From assembly GCA_031401675.1 (NCBI GenBank), contig JANNRR010000089.1:1-58683 (forward strand): DNA of 58,683 bases. Reading direction: 5' to 3'. Positions 8,945 through 17,514 of this stretch are shown here, one piece after another. The translations under genes were made by a program, and so were the position numbers. The notes under the pieces were generated by a model. It searched no databases. It had not been told where the DNA came from and saw only the letters and a program-made list of their open reading frames with translations. Each line of letters starts with the position of its first letter. Position 1 is the first letter of the stretch. The stretch is from JANNRR01 sp031401675 (GTDB lineage Bacteria; Pseudomonadota; Alphaproteobacteria; Rhodobacterales; Rhodobacteraceae).

Positions 8945-9666
8945 GCCCCTTGCGGATCGCGATGTGGTCGGGGCCGCGCAACCTGTCGACGGCGTTGATG
9001 TATGCCTTTGCCGCGCGGGGGGATTGTGCGGTCTGGGATGAGCCGTTCTATGCCGCCTATCTGCAGTCGACCGGCATCGACCATCCGATGCGGGATGAGA
9101 TCATTGCGGCCCATGAAGCGGATCCCGAAAAGGTCGCCGCCGCCTGCAAGGGGCCGATCCCGCAAGGGCAAGATATGTTCTATCAGAAACACATGACGGT
9201 CCACATGATCCCGGGGTTCGACCGGCGCTGGATGCGGGGCTGCACCAATGTTTTCCTGATCCGGCATCCGGCGCGGGTGGTGGCGAGCTATGCCAAGAAA
9301 CGGGAAGGGCCGACACTGCATGATATCGGCTTTGTCCGGCAGGCGGAGTTGTTCGACGAGGTGGCGGGCTGGGCGGGGCAGCCGCCGCTGGTGATCGACA
9401 GCGACGATATCAGGGCCGAGCCCGAGGCGATGCTGGGCAGGCTGTGCGCGGCCCTGGGGATCGGCTTCAGCCGCCGGATGCTGCGCTGGCCGGCGGGGGG
9501 CAATCCCGCCGACGGGGTCTGGGCGCCGCATTGGTACGGGGCGGTGCACCGCTCGACCGGGTTCGAGGGGGCAGAAGGGCCGCTGCCGGACCTGGGCGGG
9601 GCGTACCGGGACCTGGCTGCGGCGGCGCTGCCCCATTATGAGCGGTTGGCGGCGGGCAGGGTTTGA
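8941..9666 (+). CDS. Sulfotransferase-like P-loop protein
   Basis: A 241-residue protein resembling the sulfotransferase superfamily. SGPRNLSTAL at residues 10-19 fits the 5'-phosphosulfate-binding loop that binds PAPS, and FLIRHPARVVASYAKK around residues 105-120 fits the 3'-phosphate-binding segment. It begins with GTG overlapping the aminotransferase stop (GTGA), so the two products probably act in one process. The acceptor substrate is unknown. Codon use is very GC-rich, like its neighbours. A hairpin with arms GTTTCA/TGAAAC follows the stop at about 9676-9690 but lacks a T-run. The family call is moderately strong; the chemistry is inferred. Confidence 0.7.
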   Translation: MSPLRIAMWSGPRNLSTALMYAFAARGDCAVWDEPFYAAYLQSTGIDHPMRDEIIAAHEADPEKVAAACKGPIPQGQDMFYQKHMTVHMIPGFDRRWMRGCTNVFLIRHPARVVASYAKKREGPTLHDIGFVRQAELFDEVAGWAGQPPLVIDSDDIRAEPEAMLGRLCAALGIGFSRRMLRWPAGGNPADGVWAPHWYGAVHRSTGFEGAEGPLPDLGGAYRDLAAAALPHYERLAAGRV

Positions 9667-10098
9667 GGGGAGTGTTTCACGATGAAACGACAAGCTAAGA
9701 TGTTGATATTAAAACACTTTACAAATTCCATTCATAGAAAATTAACCGCAGGGGGTTCATCTGGTTGTTAGCTTTGGACGGATTGTGGGTTCCTTTGACC
9801 CAGACAGCACAGTCTTTTGGTTTTGCCGGATTTGATTTCAATCAAATCAGGTCGCGCCTGCCTGCCGCTCGGCAGGCGCGTAGTGTGCGCCCGCCCAGCC
9901 AGGCGCGCCCTGATTTCCCAACCATGGGCACCAAGCCGCGCTTCCCTTCCCCTTCGCTTGCGCTCTTGGGGAACGGACCGGGCGTCCTGCCACTGGCAGG
10001 TCACCTGATCGGTCCGGGTCTGCCATGAGAATCGCGGGCTCCCCTGACGCAGACAGCGCGGCGACGCAGGTCGGTGCCGTAAGCTAAAACCGGAGCTC
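9667..10098 (+). other. Structured intergenic region between convergent genes
   Basis: About 430 bases without a convincing gene. The first 100 bases are AT-rich. There follow a perfect inverted repeat at 9829-9848, a hairpin at 9861-9876 (CCTGCC-GCTC-GGCAGG), and a nested structure at 9974-10016 whose outer arms are CGGACCG/CGGTCCG and inner arms CCTGCCA/TGGCAGG. Imperfect 27-base direct copies sit at about 9788 and 10038 (about 20 identities). Short frames are open on both strands (9765-10028 plus, 9768-10112 minus) but neither resembles a known protein; both are probably by-products of GC-rich palindromes. Confidence 0.6.
9832..9845. promoter_or_regulatory. Perfect FNR/FnrL-type box
   Basis: TTGATTTCAATCAA matches the FNR consensus TTGAT-N4-ATCAA exactly, inside a longer inverted repeat with nine-base arms (9829-9848). 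It lies between two convergent genes, so no protein-coding start is placed for it to control. If functional, it may drive a small RNA or act on a gene I have not recognised. The match to the consensus is seen; FnrL binding is inferred. Confidence 0.5.
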
Positions 10099-10932
10099 TT
10101 ATGCTGGTTCATACATCCGCAGAATTTCCTCGAGCACGGATTCCATCATCATGCCCGTTGCCTCCGGCCCGGTGAAGCGAAGGTTCCAGCCCTCGGCGGT
10201 CCGTTCGCGGCGGATTTTCAGACCAGCGTGCGGTGTGACGAGGCGGCGCGGACGGCCGGGGGCGTAAGGCGTCGGGTCTTTCAGCGCCTCTTCCGCTTCC
10301 ACCAGGATGGATTGCAGGGTTTGCCACTGGGCGGCGGGGCTTTGGTCGCGCTGTTCGTGCAACGCAGCGCGGATCAGGTCGGAAAACCCGGCGCGCAGGG
10401 CGGTTGCGATGCGAATACACTGGGTCTGGCTGAGAAGCTCCGGATTGGTCAGAGTGCCTTCCATCTGATCCGCCAGTTCGGCGAGCAGGCGCAGGCGGCT
10501 GCGCTTGGTCTTGTTGGCCGAGGGGTAGAGCGCCAGAACTGCCGCATCGAGCGTGGGAAAGTAAGCATCGGCGACCGTTGCGGCAGCTATACGCCCCTGA
10601 TCCCAAGGGGACACTTGCGACCGGACATCATTTTCCTCGACCATCGCAGCGAGGGCTTCGGGCAGGTCGGCTGGGGTCCGCAGAAAGGCCGGGATCGTGG
10701 CATAGTGGGCTTTCCCGGTTTCCGCATGCAGTTGCCGGATGGCTGTGAGGCGGCGCAAGCCCGAAATCAGAACATAGCCTGTTTCCGCGGTAAACACTTC
10801 TATTGGCTGACGCAGGCCGTGCAGTGCAATCGAGGTGCGAAGTTCCATCAGCGCCTCTGCGTCAAGGTTCGACCGGTCGCGCGGCAGCGCCTCGACATCA
10901 ATTTCGCCGATCTCAAGGGAGAGCAGGTTCAT
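10099..10932 (-). CDS. ParB/Spo0J-type nuclease-domain protein (orphan)
   Basis: A 277-residue protein with a ParB N-terminal domain. The signature is spread over the first 110 residues: LRTSIALHGLRQPIEV, then GYVLISGLRRLTA (the GxRR box used for nucleotide contact in ParB) and MVEENDVRSQVSPWDQGRIA, which matches the E-N..R..LSP region before the HTH. The middle (residues about 115-180) is helical and could carry a helix-turn-helix. No parA is adjacent, so it is probably not the chromosomal partition ParB; chromosome or plasmid partition, or transcriptional control, remain possible. It is separated from argG by about 105 bases and probably has its own promoter. Confidence 0.75.
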   Translation of the reverse strand: MNLLSLEIGEIDVEALPRDRSNLDAEALMELRTSIALHGLRQPIEVFTAETGYVLISGLRRLTAIRQLHAETGKAHYATIPAFLRTPADLPEALAAMVEENDVRSQVSPWDQGRIAAATVADAYFPTLDAAVLALYPSANKTKRSRLRLLAELADQMEGTLTNPELLSQTQCIRIATALRAGFSDLIRAALHEQRDQSPAAQWQTLQSILVEAEEALKDPTPYAPGRPRRLVTPHAGLKIRRERTAEGWNLRFTGPEATGMMMESVLEEILRMYEPA

Positions 10933-11037
10933 AGCGCGCCTTTCGGTTGAAAGGGCGCATAATACGGGTTGCGTAGGGTGTGTTGCGGAACAGGGAAAAG
11001 CTGCGCGCGATGAATGCGCGCAGTCATCACGGCAGGG

Positions 11038-12270
11038 TCACGGCTCCCGGGCGACGCGCGCATTCCGTGTCGCGATCAGCCGCAGACGCAGCGCGTTCAG
11101 CCGGATGAAGCCGGCAGCGTCTTTCTGGTCGTAGGCGCCGGCGTCTTCCTCGAAGGTCACGTGCTTTTCGCTGTAAAGCGAATGGTCCGACCAGCGGGCG
11201 ACGGTGCGGGCCAGGCCTTTGTACAGCTTGACCCGGACGGTGCCGGTGACGTGTTCCTGTGAGGTGTCGATCAGCGCCTGCAGCATGTCGCGTTCCGGGC
11301 TGAACCAGAAGCCGTTGTAGATCAGTTCGGCGTAGCGCGGCATGATGCTGTCTTTCAGGTGACCCGCACCCGCATCCAGCGTGATCTGTTCGATGCCGCG
11401 ATGTGCTTCCAGCAGGATGGTGCCGCCGGGAGTTTCGTAGACGCCGCGCGATTTCATCCCGACAAAGCGGTTCTCCACCAGGTCAAGTCGGCCGACGCCG
11501 TGCTTGCCGCCAAGCTCGTTCAGGCGGGTCAACAGGGCGGCGGGCGACAGCGCCACGCCGTTGATGGCGACGGCATCGCCGCGTTCAAAGCTGATCTCGA
11601 CCATTTCCGGGGTGTCGGGCGCATCTTCAGGGGCGACGGTGCGCTGATAGACGTAATCCGGCGGCTCGACTCCGGGATCCTCCAGCACCTTGCCCTCGGA
11701 CGAGGTGTGCAGAAGGTTGGCATCGACCGAAAACGGCGCCTCGCCGCGCTTGTCTTTGGCGATCGGAATCTGGTTGGCCTCGGCAAAGGCCAGAAGCTGG
11801 GTCCGGCTTTGCAGGGTCCATTCCCGCCACGGCGCGATGACCCGCAGGTGCGGGTTCAGCGCCAGCGCCGACAGTTCGAACCGGACCTGATCGTTGCCCT
11901 TGCCGGTGGCGCCATGGGCTACGGCATCGGCCCCGGTCATCGCCGCAATCTCGACCAGACGCTTGGCGATCAACGGACGGGCGATGGAGGTGCCGAGCAG
12001 ATACAGACCCTCGTACAGCGCATTGGCGCGGAACATCGGGAACACGAAATCGCGCACAAATTCCTCGCGCACGTCCTCGATATGAATGTTTTCCGGTTTG
12101 ATCCCCAGCAGGATGGCCTTGGCCCGGGCCGGTTCCAGTTCTTCGCCCTGCCCCAGATCGGCGGTAAAGGTCACCACTTCGCAGCCGTATTCGGTCTGCA
12201 GCCACTTCAGGATGATCGAGGTATCAAGGCCGCCGGAATAGGCGAGGACCACTTTCTTGGGTGCGGACAT
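11038..12270 (-). CDS. argG: Argininosuccinate synthase
   Basis: ArgG joins citrulline and aspartate using ATP, the penultimate step of arginine synthesis, in the cytosol. The protein is 410 residues from the ATG at 12270, chosen because GGAG lies ten bases upstream; an ATG two codons earlier would leave GGAG abutting it. Near the N-terminus is the ATP-pyrophosphatase loop VVLAYSGGLDTS, followed by EVVTFTADLGQGEE. Further family segments are AHGATGKGNDQVRFE, SVDANLLHTSSEG and GRLDLVENRFVGMKSRG. Full length, no anomaly. No other arg genes are nearby. Confidence 0.98.
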   Translation of the reverse strand: MSAPKKVVLAYSGGLDTSIILKWLQTEYGCEVVTFTADLGQGEELEPARAKAILLGIKPENIHIEDVREEFVRDFVFPMFRANALYEGLYLLGTSIARPLIAKRLVEIAAMTGADAVAHGATGKGNDQVRFELSALALNPHLRVIAPWREWTLQSRTQLLAFAEANQIPIAKDKRGEAPFSVDANLLHTSSEGKVLEDPGVEPPDYVYQRTVAPEDAPDTPEMVEISFERGDAVAINGVALSPAALLTRLNELGGKHGVGRLDLVENRFVGMKSRGVYETPGGTILLEAHRGIEQITLDAGAGHLKDSIMPRYAELIYNGFWFSPERDMLQALIDTSQEHVTGTVRVKLYKGLARTVARWSDHSLYSEKHVTFEEDAGAYDQKDAAGFIRLNALRLRLIATRNARVAREP

Positions 12271-12414
12271 CGGCATCTCCTATCCGGGCAACGATCTGGG
12301 CGGCGACGACCGCGCTTAGCGAGAAACGCAAGCAAGGGCAAGCGCGGCCGAACGCGTTGACAGTTCGGGGGCGGCGTGCGTTGCTGCTGACGGAAACGTG
12401 AACGGGAGGTTGCC

Positions 12415-13182
12415 TTGGACGGGTTGCAGATTTTCACCCATTCCGTGCGGCAGGTTTTCGGCAACCTGAACGCGGCGCTGCGGATATCGGGGCTGTTGTT
12501 TCTGGTGCAGCTGGGTGCAGCATACATTTTCGGGCGGTCGATGATGGGGCCGGGCGAGCCGATGCGCGAGCAGATGATGCGCGGGGATTTTCCGATTGGC
12601 GGCCTGTTGATCTTCATTCTGCTGGCTCTGGTGACCGGGCTCTGGATTGCGGTGGCATGGCACCGTCATGTGCTGGGCGGCGAGGCACCGGGGGCGGTGC
12701 TGCCGCCGTTCAACGGCGACCGGATGCTGGCCTATTTCGGGTATTCACTGCTGATTGCCGTCATCCTGATCCCGCTGGCGCTGGTGCTGGGGTTTGTGGC
12801 CAGCTGGTTCGTCGGGCCGATGATGCAATCGGGGCGGATCGTGCTGGGGCTTATCGTGGTCGGGCTGGTGGTCTATCTGCCGATGCTGGTCGTTGCTTTC
12901 CGGTTGAGCGTGGCGCTGCCGGCAGCGGCGCTGGGCAAGCCGCTGGGCATTGGCGGGGCCTGGAACAAGACCAAAGGGACGACGGGCACGATGGTATTGC
13001 TGGCGGTTCTGGCGGTGGTGTTCGCCGTCGTGATCGACCTGCCGGCGGGCTATGTGTTCCCGGCAAATTCGATTCTGAGCCTGATCTGGTCGGCGGCGGC
13101 GCAATGGGTGGCACTGATGGTGGGCGTGTCGATCCTGACGACGCTTTACGGGCATTTCGTCGAGGGTCGGGCGTTGGTTTGA
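12415..13182 (+). CDS. Integral membrane protein of unknown function
   Basis: A 255-residue membrane protein. Hydrophobic stretches suggest about five to six transmembrane segments: roughly 25-40, 62-82, 108-132, 140-165, 193-215 and 222-245. Residues just after the second segment (WHRHVLGGEAP) are polar and probably cytoplasmic. The start is TTG, with GGGAGG seven bases upstream; no better ATG exists in this part of the frame. It resembles the many alphaproteobacterial multi-pass proteins of unknown role, and I recognise no catalytic motif. It is followed after 46 bases by a dioxygenase gene on the same strand and may share its transcript. Confidence 0.7.
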   Translation: MDGLQIFTHSVRQVFGNLNAALRISGLLFLVQLGAAYIFGRSMMGPGEPMREQMMRGDFPIGGLLIFILLALVTGLWIAVAWHRHVLGGEAPGAVLPPFNGDRMLAYFGYSLLIAVILIPLALVLGFVASWFVGPMMQSGRIVLGLIVVGLVVYLPMLVVAFRLSVALPAAALGKPLGIGGAWNKTKGTTGTMVLLAVLAVVFAVVIDLPAGYVFPANSILSLIWSAAAQWVALMVGVSILTTLYGHFVEGRALV

Positions 13183-13228
13183 TGTGCTTGCCTGCAGGCT
13201 TTGCGCGAAACGATCGAGAGGCGGGTAA

Positions 13229-14026
13229 ATGGACGGTATGATTGATCTGAAGCGCTATCCGCTCGACCGGCCCGGCAGTGCGGACTGGCAGGCAATGGTG
13301 GCCGAATGCCAGAACGTGCTGGCAGCCGAGGGCATGTTCGAGCTGGACGGGTTTCTGACCGAGGCGGCGCGGGTGCAGGCGGTGGCGGAACTGGAGCCGG
13401 TGCTGGCGCGCGAGGCGTTCGTGCATGCGCGGCGGCACAACATCTATTTTCGCAAGGACGTGCCCGGGCTGGCGCCGGATGATCCGGTTCTGGCTGAAAG
13501 AGAGACGAAAAGCCATACGATCTGCGGCGATCAGATGACGGGCTCGGTGATGCAGCGGCTGTATGACTGGCCGGAGTTTGCCCGGTTCCTGGCGGCGGTG
13601 ATGGGCAAACCGGTGCTCTACGTGATGGCCGATCCTTTGGCGCGGGTAAATACCATGGCCTATCACCCCGGCGAGGGTCTGAACTGGCACTTTGACCGGT
13701 CAGAGTTCACCACGACGCTGCTGCTGCAAGCGCCGGACGCGGGCGGGTTGTTCGAGTATCGCCGTGATCTGCGCAGTGAGGCCGACCCGAACCATGCCGG
13801 GGTCGCCGACCTGCTGGCCGGGCGCGACCCGCAGATGCGGCAGCTGCGGCTGGCGGCGGGCGCGCTGAACGTGTTTCGCGGCAAGAACACCGCCCACCGG
13901 GTGACGCCGGTTGCAAGCGGCAAACGGATCATCAGCGTGTTTTCGTTCTATGAGCAGCCCGGCGTGATGTTCACCGACCAGGAGCGGCAGGGGTTCTATG
14001 GCCGCACCAAGGCAATGGCAGATTGA
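13229..14026 (+). CDS. 2-oxoglutarate/Fe(II) dioxygenase-like protein
   Basis: A 265-residue protein with the facial triad of Fe(II)/2-oxoglutarate oxygenases. LNWHFDRSEF gives HxD at H154 and D156, and AHRVTPVASGKR gives the distal H223 plus an Arg (R233) positioned to bind 2-oxoglutarate. The intervening TTTLLLQAPDAGGLFEY fits the jelly-roll core. It has no signal peptide and is probably cytoplasmic. The substrate cannot be inferred; neighbours (a membrane protein and an Hpt domain protein) give no pathway clue. Some relatives hydroxylate amino acids or small metabolites. Confidence 0.75.
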   Translation: MDGMIDLKRYPLDRPGSADWQAMVAECQNVLAAEGMFELDGFLTEAARVQAVAELEPVLAREAFVHARRHNIYFRKDVPGLAPDDPVLAERETKSHTICGDQMTGSVMQRLYDWPEFARFLAAVMGKPVLYVMADPLARVNTMAYHPGEGLNWHFDRSEFTTTLLLQAPDAGGLFEYRRDLRSEADPNHAGVADLLAGRDPQMRQLRLAAGALNVFRGKNTAHRVTPVASGKRIISVFSFYEQPGVMFTDQERQGFYGRTKAMAD

Positions 14027-14080
14027 AGCGGGCGGGCCTGCGACTTTCGGCAGCAACGGCGCGGGGCACCTGCCCTGCCC

Positions 14081-14416
14081 TCAGGCGGCGCGGTGCGCTT
14101 TCGGCAAATCCTGCAGGAACACCAGTTTCGACTGCCCGTAGGCTTCGATCACCTGACCGATCTCGATCAGATGCGCCTGACCCTGCGCGGCCTGCTTTTC
14201 GCCGATCTGGCACAGGCCGCTGAAGCTTTGGAACCCCAGATTGAGCGCCGAACCCTTCAGAAAATGCAGATCCTCCTCGTACCTTGCGATGTCCGGGGCA
14301 ACCCGCAGCCGGGCGATCACCTCCTCGACCTCCTCAAGGAACAACTCCACCACCTCAGCGAAATCATCCTCGCCAACCTCGGCACGCAAGTCAGCCACCC
14401 GTTCCCAGTCTATCAT
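14081..14416 (-). CDS. Histidine phosphotransfer (Hpt) domain protein
   Basis: A stand-alone Hpt protein of 111 residues. HFLKGSALNLG carries the phosphoryl-accepting His (H51), surrounded by the usual helical pattern; residues 10-45 form a long acidic helix (EVVELFLEEVEEV). Such proteins relay phosphate between receiver domains. AGGAGG is five bases before the ATG at 14416, which decides the start. It diverges from the receiver-PP2C gene at 14584, whose receiver domain is the obvious candidate partner. No kinase gene is adjacent. The partner assignment is inference from position. Confidence 0.85.
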   Translation of the reverse strand: MIDWERVADLRAEVGEDDFAEVVELFLEEVEEVIARLRVAPDIARYEEDLHFLKGSALNLGFQSFSGLCQIGEKQAAQGQAHLIEIGQVIEAYGQSKLVFLQDLPKAHRAA

Positions 14417-14583
14417 CTGCACCTCCTACCCAAGGGTGGTGCCCCTACCCGAGCACGACCGTAGGCCTGCGGATTTAACAAGCGGTAAGCCGGGCCCGAT
14501 CGATCCGTCGCAATTTTAGGTTTCACCCGGCGTTAAGGCGGCGATGCAAAGACTTTCCACGCAACCGGGAAAGGGGCCATCGC

Positions 14584-15873
14584 TTGAATTCACCTGTCGC
14601 CAGAGGCGATGCGGACCGCGCGGTTTCGCATGGCACCGCTGTCCGGCGGGTGATGGTGGTCGATGACAGCAAGGTGCAGCGCAAGATCCTGTCGGCGTCG
14701 CTGAAGCGCTGGGGGTATGAAGTGATCGAGGCAGCCTCGGCGGTCGAGGCGCTGGCGCTGGTGGCGCAGATGCCGGTCGATGTCGTGGTGTCCGACTGGA
14801 TGATGCAGGGCATGAACGGGCTGGAATTCTGCAGTGCCTTTCGGGCGTTGCAGCGCGACAGCTACGGCTATTTCATCCTGCTGACCTCCAAGAGTGAAAA
14901 GGGAGAGATTGCGCGCGGGCTGGACGCCGGGGCGGATGACTTTCTGACCAAGCCGGTCAATGCCGACGAGTTGCGGGCGCGGATCACGGCGGGCGAGCGC
15001 ATCCTGCGGATGGAACATGAATTGCGCGAAAAGCACCGGCTGGTGACCAGCACGCTTGCCGAATTGCAGGGTCTGTACGATTCGCTGGATCGCGATCTGG
15101 GCGAGGCGCGCAAGCTTCAGCAAAGCCTGGTGCGCGAACGGTACCAGAGCTTCACCAATGCCGAGGTCAGCCTGCTGCTGCGCCCGGCGGGGCATATCGG
15201 CGGTGATCTGGTAGGATTCTTTTCCATCGACCGAAACCATGTCGGGCTGTTTTCGCTGGATGTGTCGGGGCATGGCGTCACGTCGGCGCTGATGACGGCG
15301 CGGCTGGCCGGATTCCTGTCGGGCAACTCACCCGAGCGCAATATTGCGCTGATCGAGGGCGACGACGGGCTGTTTTCGGCGCGGCAGCCGCATGAGGTGG
15401 CGGCGCATCTGAACCGGCTCCTGATGGCAGAGATCGAAACCGAGAACTATTTCACGCTGCTTTATGCCGAGGTCGACCTGACGGACGGCCGGGTGCAGCT
15501 GGTGCAGGCCGGTCACCCGCATCCGGTTGTGCAGCGCGCGTCCGGGGTTGTGGAATATCTGGGTCAGGGCGGCATGCCGATCGGCCTGATCACCGATGCG
15601 GACTATCAGACCTTTGAATTGAGGCTGCGCCCCGGCGACCGGCTGTTCATCATGTCGGATGGCGTGACCGAATGTCCGGACCTTGACGGGGTTGAACTGG
15701 GCGAGGCCGGGCTGACGCGGATTCTGTCCAAGAATACCGAACTGCGCGGCGGCGCGTTGCTGGAGGCACTGGTCTGGGATCTGCAGGCCTACGCGGGCGA
15801 GCGGGACTTTCCCGACGACGTGTCCGGCGTGCTGTTCGAGTATGCGGCCGACCGGCGCGAGGTGAAGGACTAG
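14584..15873 (+). CDS. Response regulator with PP2C (SpoIIE-type) phosphatase output
   Basis: A 429-residue two-domain signalling protein. The receiver domain (about residues 21-140) has the acidic pair VVDDSK, the phospho-acceptor D71 in VVSDWMM, T101 and K123 (FLTKPVN). A coiled-coil linker follows (about 140-185), then a SpoIIE/RsbU-like PP2C phosphatase with GGDLVGFFSI, LDVSGHGVTSALM, MSDGVTE and the final DDVSGVLFEY, which hold metal-binding Asp residues. Such proteins dephosphorylate anti-anti-sigma factors in partner-switching systems; R. capsulatus RbaY has this architecture. The start is TTG after AAAGGGG. No sigma or anti-sigma gene is adjacent, so the downstream circuit is unknown. 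Confidence 0.88.
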   Translation: MNSPVARGDADRAVSHGTAVRRVMVVDDSKVQRKILSASLKRWGYEVIEAASAVEALALVAQMPVDVVVSDWMMQGMNGLEFCSAFRALQRDSYGYFILLTSKSEKGEIARGLDAGADDFLTKPVNADELRARITAGERILRMEHELREKHRLVTSTLAELQGLYDSLDRDLGEARKLQQSLVRERYQSFTNAEVSLLLRPAGHIGGDLVGFFSIDRNHVGLFSLDVSGHGVTSALMTARLAGFLSGNSPERNIALIEGDDGLFSARQPHEVAAHLNRLLMAEIETENYFTLLYAEVDLTDGRVQLVQAGHPHPVVQRASGVVEYLGQGGMPIGLITDADYQTFELRLRPGDRLFIMSDGVTECPDLDGVELGEAGLTRILSKNTELRGGALLEALVWDLQAYAGERDFPDDVSGVLFEYAADRREVKD

Positions 15874-15901
15874 ACCCGGCGGCCCTGCATGGGGCCGAGC
15901 T

Positions 15902-16807
15902 TCAGTCCTGACCCAGATGCCGTGCACCCTTGGCTGCCGCCAAGAGGACCTGGCGGTGCCTTTCGCGAAACCGCAGGCGGTCCGCCGCCGTATATTCATC
16001 GGCGCAATGGTGGCAACAGGTCCCCGCCTCATAGTCCGGATGCGAGCGGTCGGCGTCAGACAGCGGGCGGCGGCAGGCGTGGCAGCTTTGCAGCCCGCCG
16101 GGGGTCAGGCCGTGGCCGACCGATACCCGCTGATCGAAAACAAAGCACTGTCCCTGCCAGAGCGACGCCTCTGCCGGCACCTTTTCAAGATAGTTCAGGA
16201 TGCCGCCGTGCAGGTGAAAGACCTGATCCACCCCCTGCGCCAGCAGGTAGTTCGTCGATTTTTCACAGCGGATGCCGCCGGTGCAGTACATGGCGATGCG
16301 CTTGCCCGAAAGGCGGTCCCGGTTGGCCGCCCACCAGGCGGGAAATTCGCGGAAGGCGCGGGTTTTCGGGTCTATTGCACCCGGAAACGCGCCGATTGCC
16401 ACTTCGTAATCATTGCGTGTATCGATCACCACCACATCGGGGGCTGATATCAGATCGTTCCAGTCGGCAGGTTCGACATAGTGACCGCTGCCCGCCGCCG
16501 GATCGACGCCCGGTTGACCCATGCTGACGATTTCGCGCTTCAGGCGCAGTTTCATGCGGCCGAACGGCATGGTGCCGGCGGTGCTGTACTTGCATTCCAG
16601 CGCCGCACACCCGGGCAGACTGCGGATATGCGCCAGAACGGTTGCCACGCCGTCGCTGCAGCCCGCGATGGTGCCATTGATGCCTTCGCCCGCCAGAAGC
16701 AGGGTGCCGCGTACCCCGGACGCGGTGCAGGTGGCCAGAAGCGGGCCGCGCAGAGCAGCGGGGTCGGGAAAACGGGCAAAGTGATACAGTGCGGCAATGG
16801 TCAGCAT
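15902..16807 (-). CDS. trhO: tRNA uridine-34 hydroxylase TrhO (YceA, rhodanese family)
   Basis: TrhO makes 5-hydroxyuridine at wobble position 34 of certain tRNAs, using oxygen. From the ATG at 16807 the protein is 301 residues; 33 open codons upstream are Cys/Arg-rich and not family-like. The N-terminal acylphosphatase-like domain has GTLLLAGEGINGTIAG; the rhodanese domain has VVVIDTRNDYE and the catalytic loop MYCTGGIRCEKS with Cys 175 and Cys 181. A C-terminal segment with paired Cys (CHAC, CCHHC near residues 255-280) could bind metal, as in relatives. It diverges from pncA with about 97 bases between starts. Confidence 0.93.
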   Translation of the reverse strand: MLTIAALYHFARFPDPAALRGPLLATCTASGVRGTLLLAGEGINGTIAGCSDGVATVLAHIRSLPGCAALECKYSTAGTMPFGRMKLRLKREIVSMGQPGVDPAAGSGHYVEPADWNDLISAPDVVVIDTRNDYEVAIGAFPGAIDPKTRAFREFPAWWAANRDRLSGKRIAMYCTGGIRCEKSTNYLLAQGVDQVFHLHGGILNYLEKVPAEASLWQGQCFVFDQRVSVGHGLTPGGLQSCHACRRPLSDADRSHPDYEAGTCCHHCADEYTAADRLRFRERHRQVLLAAAKGARHLGQD

Positions 16808-16904
16808 GGCGCTGCATAGGCCCAACCGGCGGCCGGGCGCAAGACAGCGGCATTGACGGCAAAGGCGGCAGCACTTACCCACAACGGGCGGAACCGGAGG
16901 CAGC

Positions 16905-17513
16905 ATGCGCGCACCAGAGCAGGCCCTGATCGTGATTGACCTGCAGAATGATTTCTGCCCGGGCGGCGCGCTGGCCGTGACCGGCGGCGATCAGATTGTG
17001 CCGAGGGTGAACGGATTGATGGACCGGTTCGCGGTGCGGGTGCTGACGCAGGACTGGCATCCGGCGGCGCATTCCAGCTTTGCCGCCAACCATCCCGGTG
17101 CCGCGCCGTTCAGCCTGGTGCAGATGGATTATGGGCCGCAGGTGCTGTGGCCGGTGCATTGCGTGCAGGGAACGGCGGGGGCGGCGTTCCATTCCGGCTT
17201 GCGCACCGATCCCGCCGATCTGGTGATCCGCAAGGGGTTTCGGGCCGAAATAGACTCCTATTCGGCATTCTTCGAAAACGACCGGCGGACGCCGACCGGG
17301 TTGGAGGGGTATCTGCGGAACCGGGGGGTGACGGCCCTGACGCTGGTGGGGCTGGCGCTGGACTATTGCGTGGCCTATTCGGCGATTGATGCTGCCCGGC
17401 TGGGTTTTGGCGTCACGGTGCTGGAGGGGGCGTGCCGGGCCATCGACCTGAACGGGTCGCTGGCCGAGGCGCGCGGGCTGATGCTGGCCGCCGGTGTCGG
17501 GCTGGAACCCTGA
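16905..17513 (+). CDS. pncA: Nicotinamidase
   Basis: Hydrolyses nicotinamide to nicotinate, the first step of NAD salvage. The 202-residue isochorismatase-fold protein has the full set of residues: catalytic triad D12 (IVIDLQNDF), K110 (VIRKGF) and C155 (LALDYCVAYSA), plus metal ligands D50 and H52 (LTQDWHP) and H85 (WPVHC). It is followed by pncB after one base, so both steps of the salvage route are made from one message. The start is the ATG at 16905 after GGAGGCAGC. Confidence 0.96.
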   Translation: MRAPEQALIVIDLQNDFCPGGALAVTGGDQIVPRVNGLMDRFAVRVLTQDWHPAAHSSFAANHPGAAPFSLVQMDYGPQVLWPVHCVQGTAGAAFHSGLRTDPADLVIRKGFRAEIDSYSAFFENDRRTPTGLEGYLRNRGVTALTLVGLALDYCVAYSAIDAARLGFGVTVLEGACRAIDLNGSLAEARGLMLAAGVGLEP

Positions 17514-17514
17514 A

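Noticed and set aside
9765..10112. Small protein genes in the 9.7-10.1 kb gap on either strand
   Set aside because: Both frames read through GC-rich palindromes, have no similarity to known proteins and no good ribosome-binding sites.
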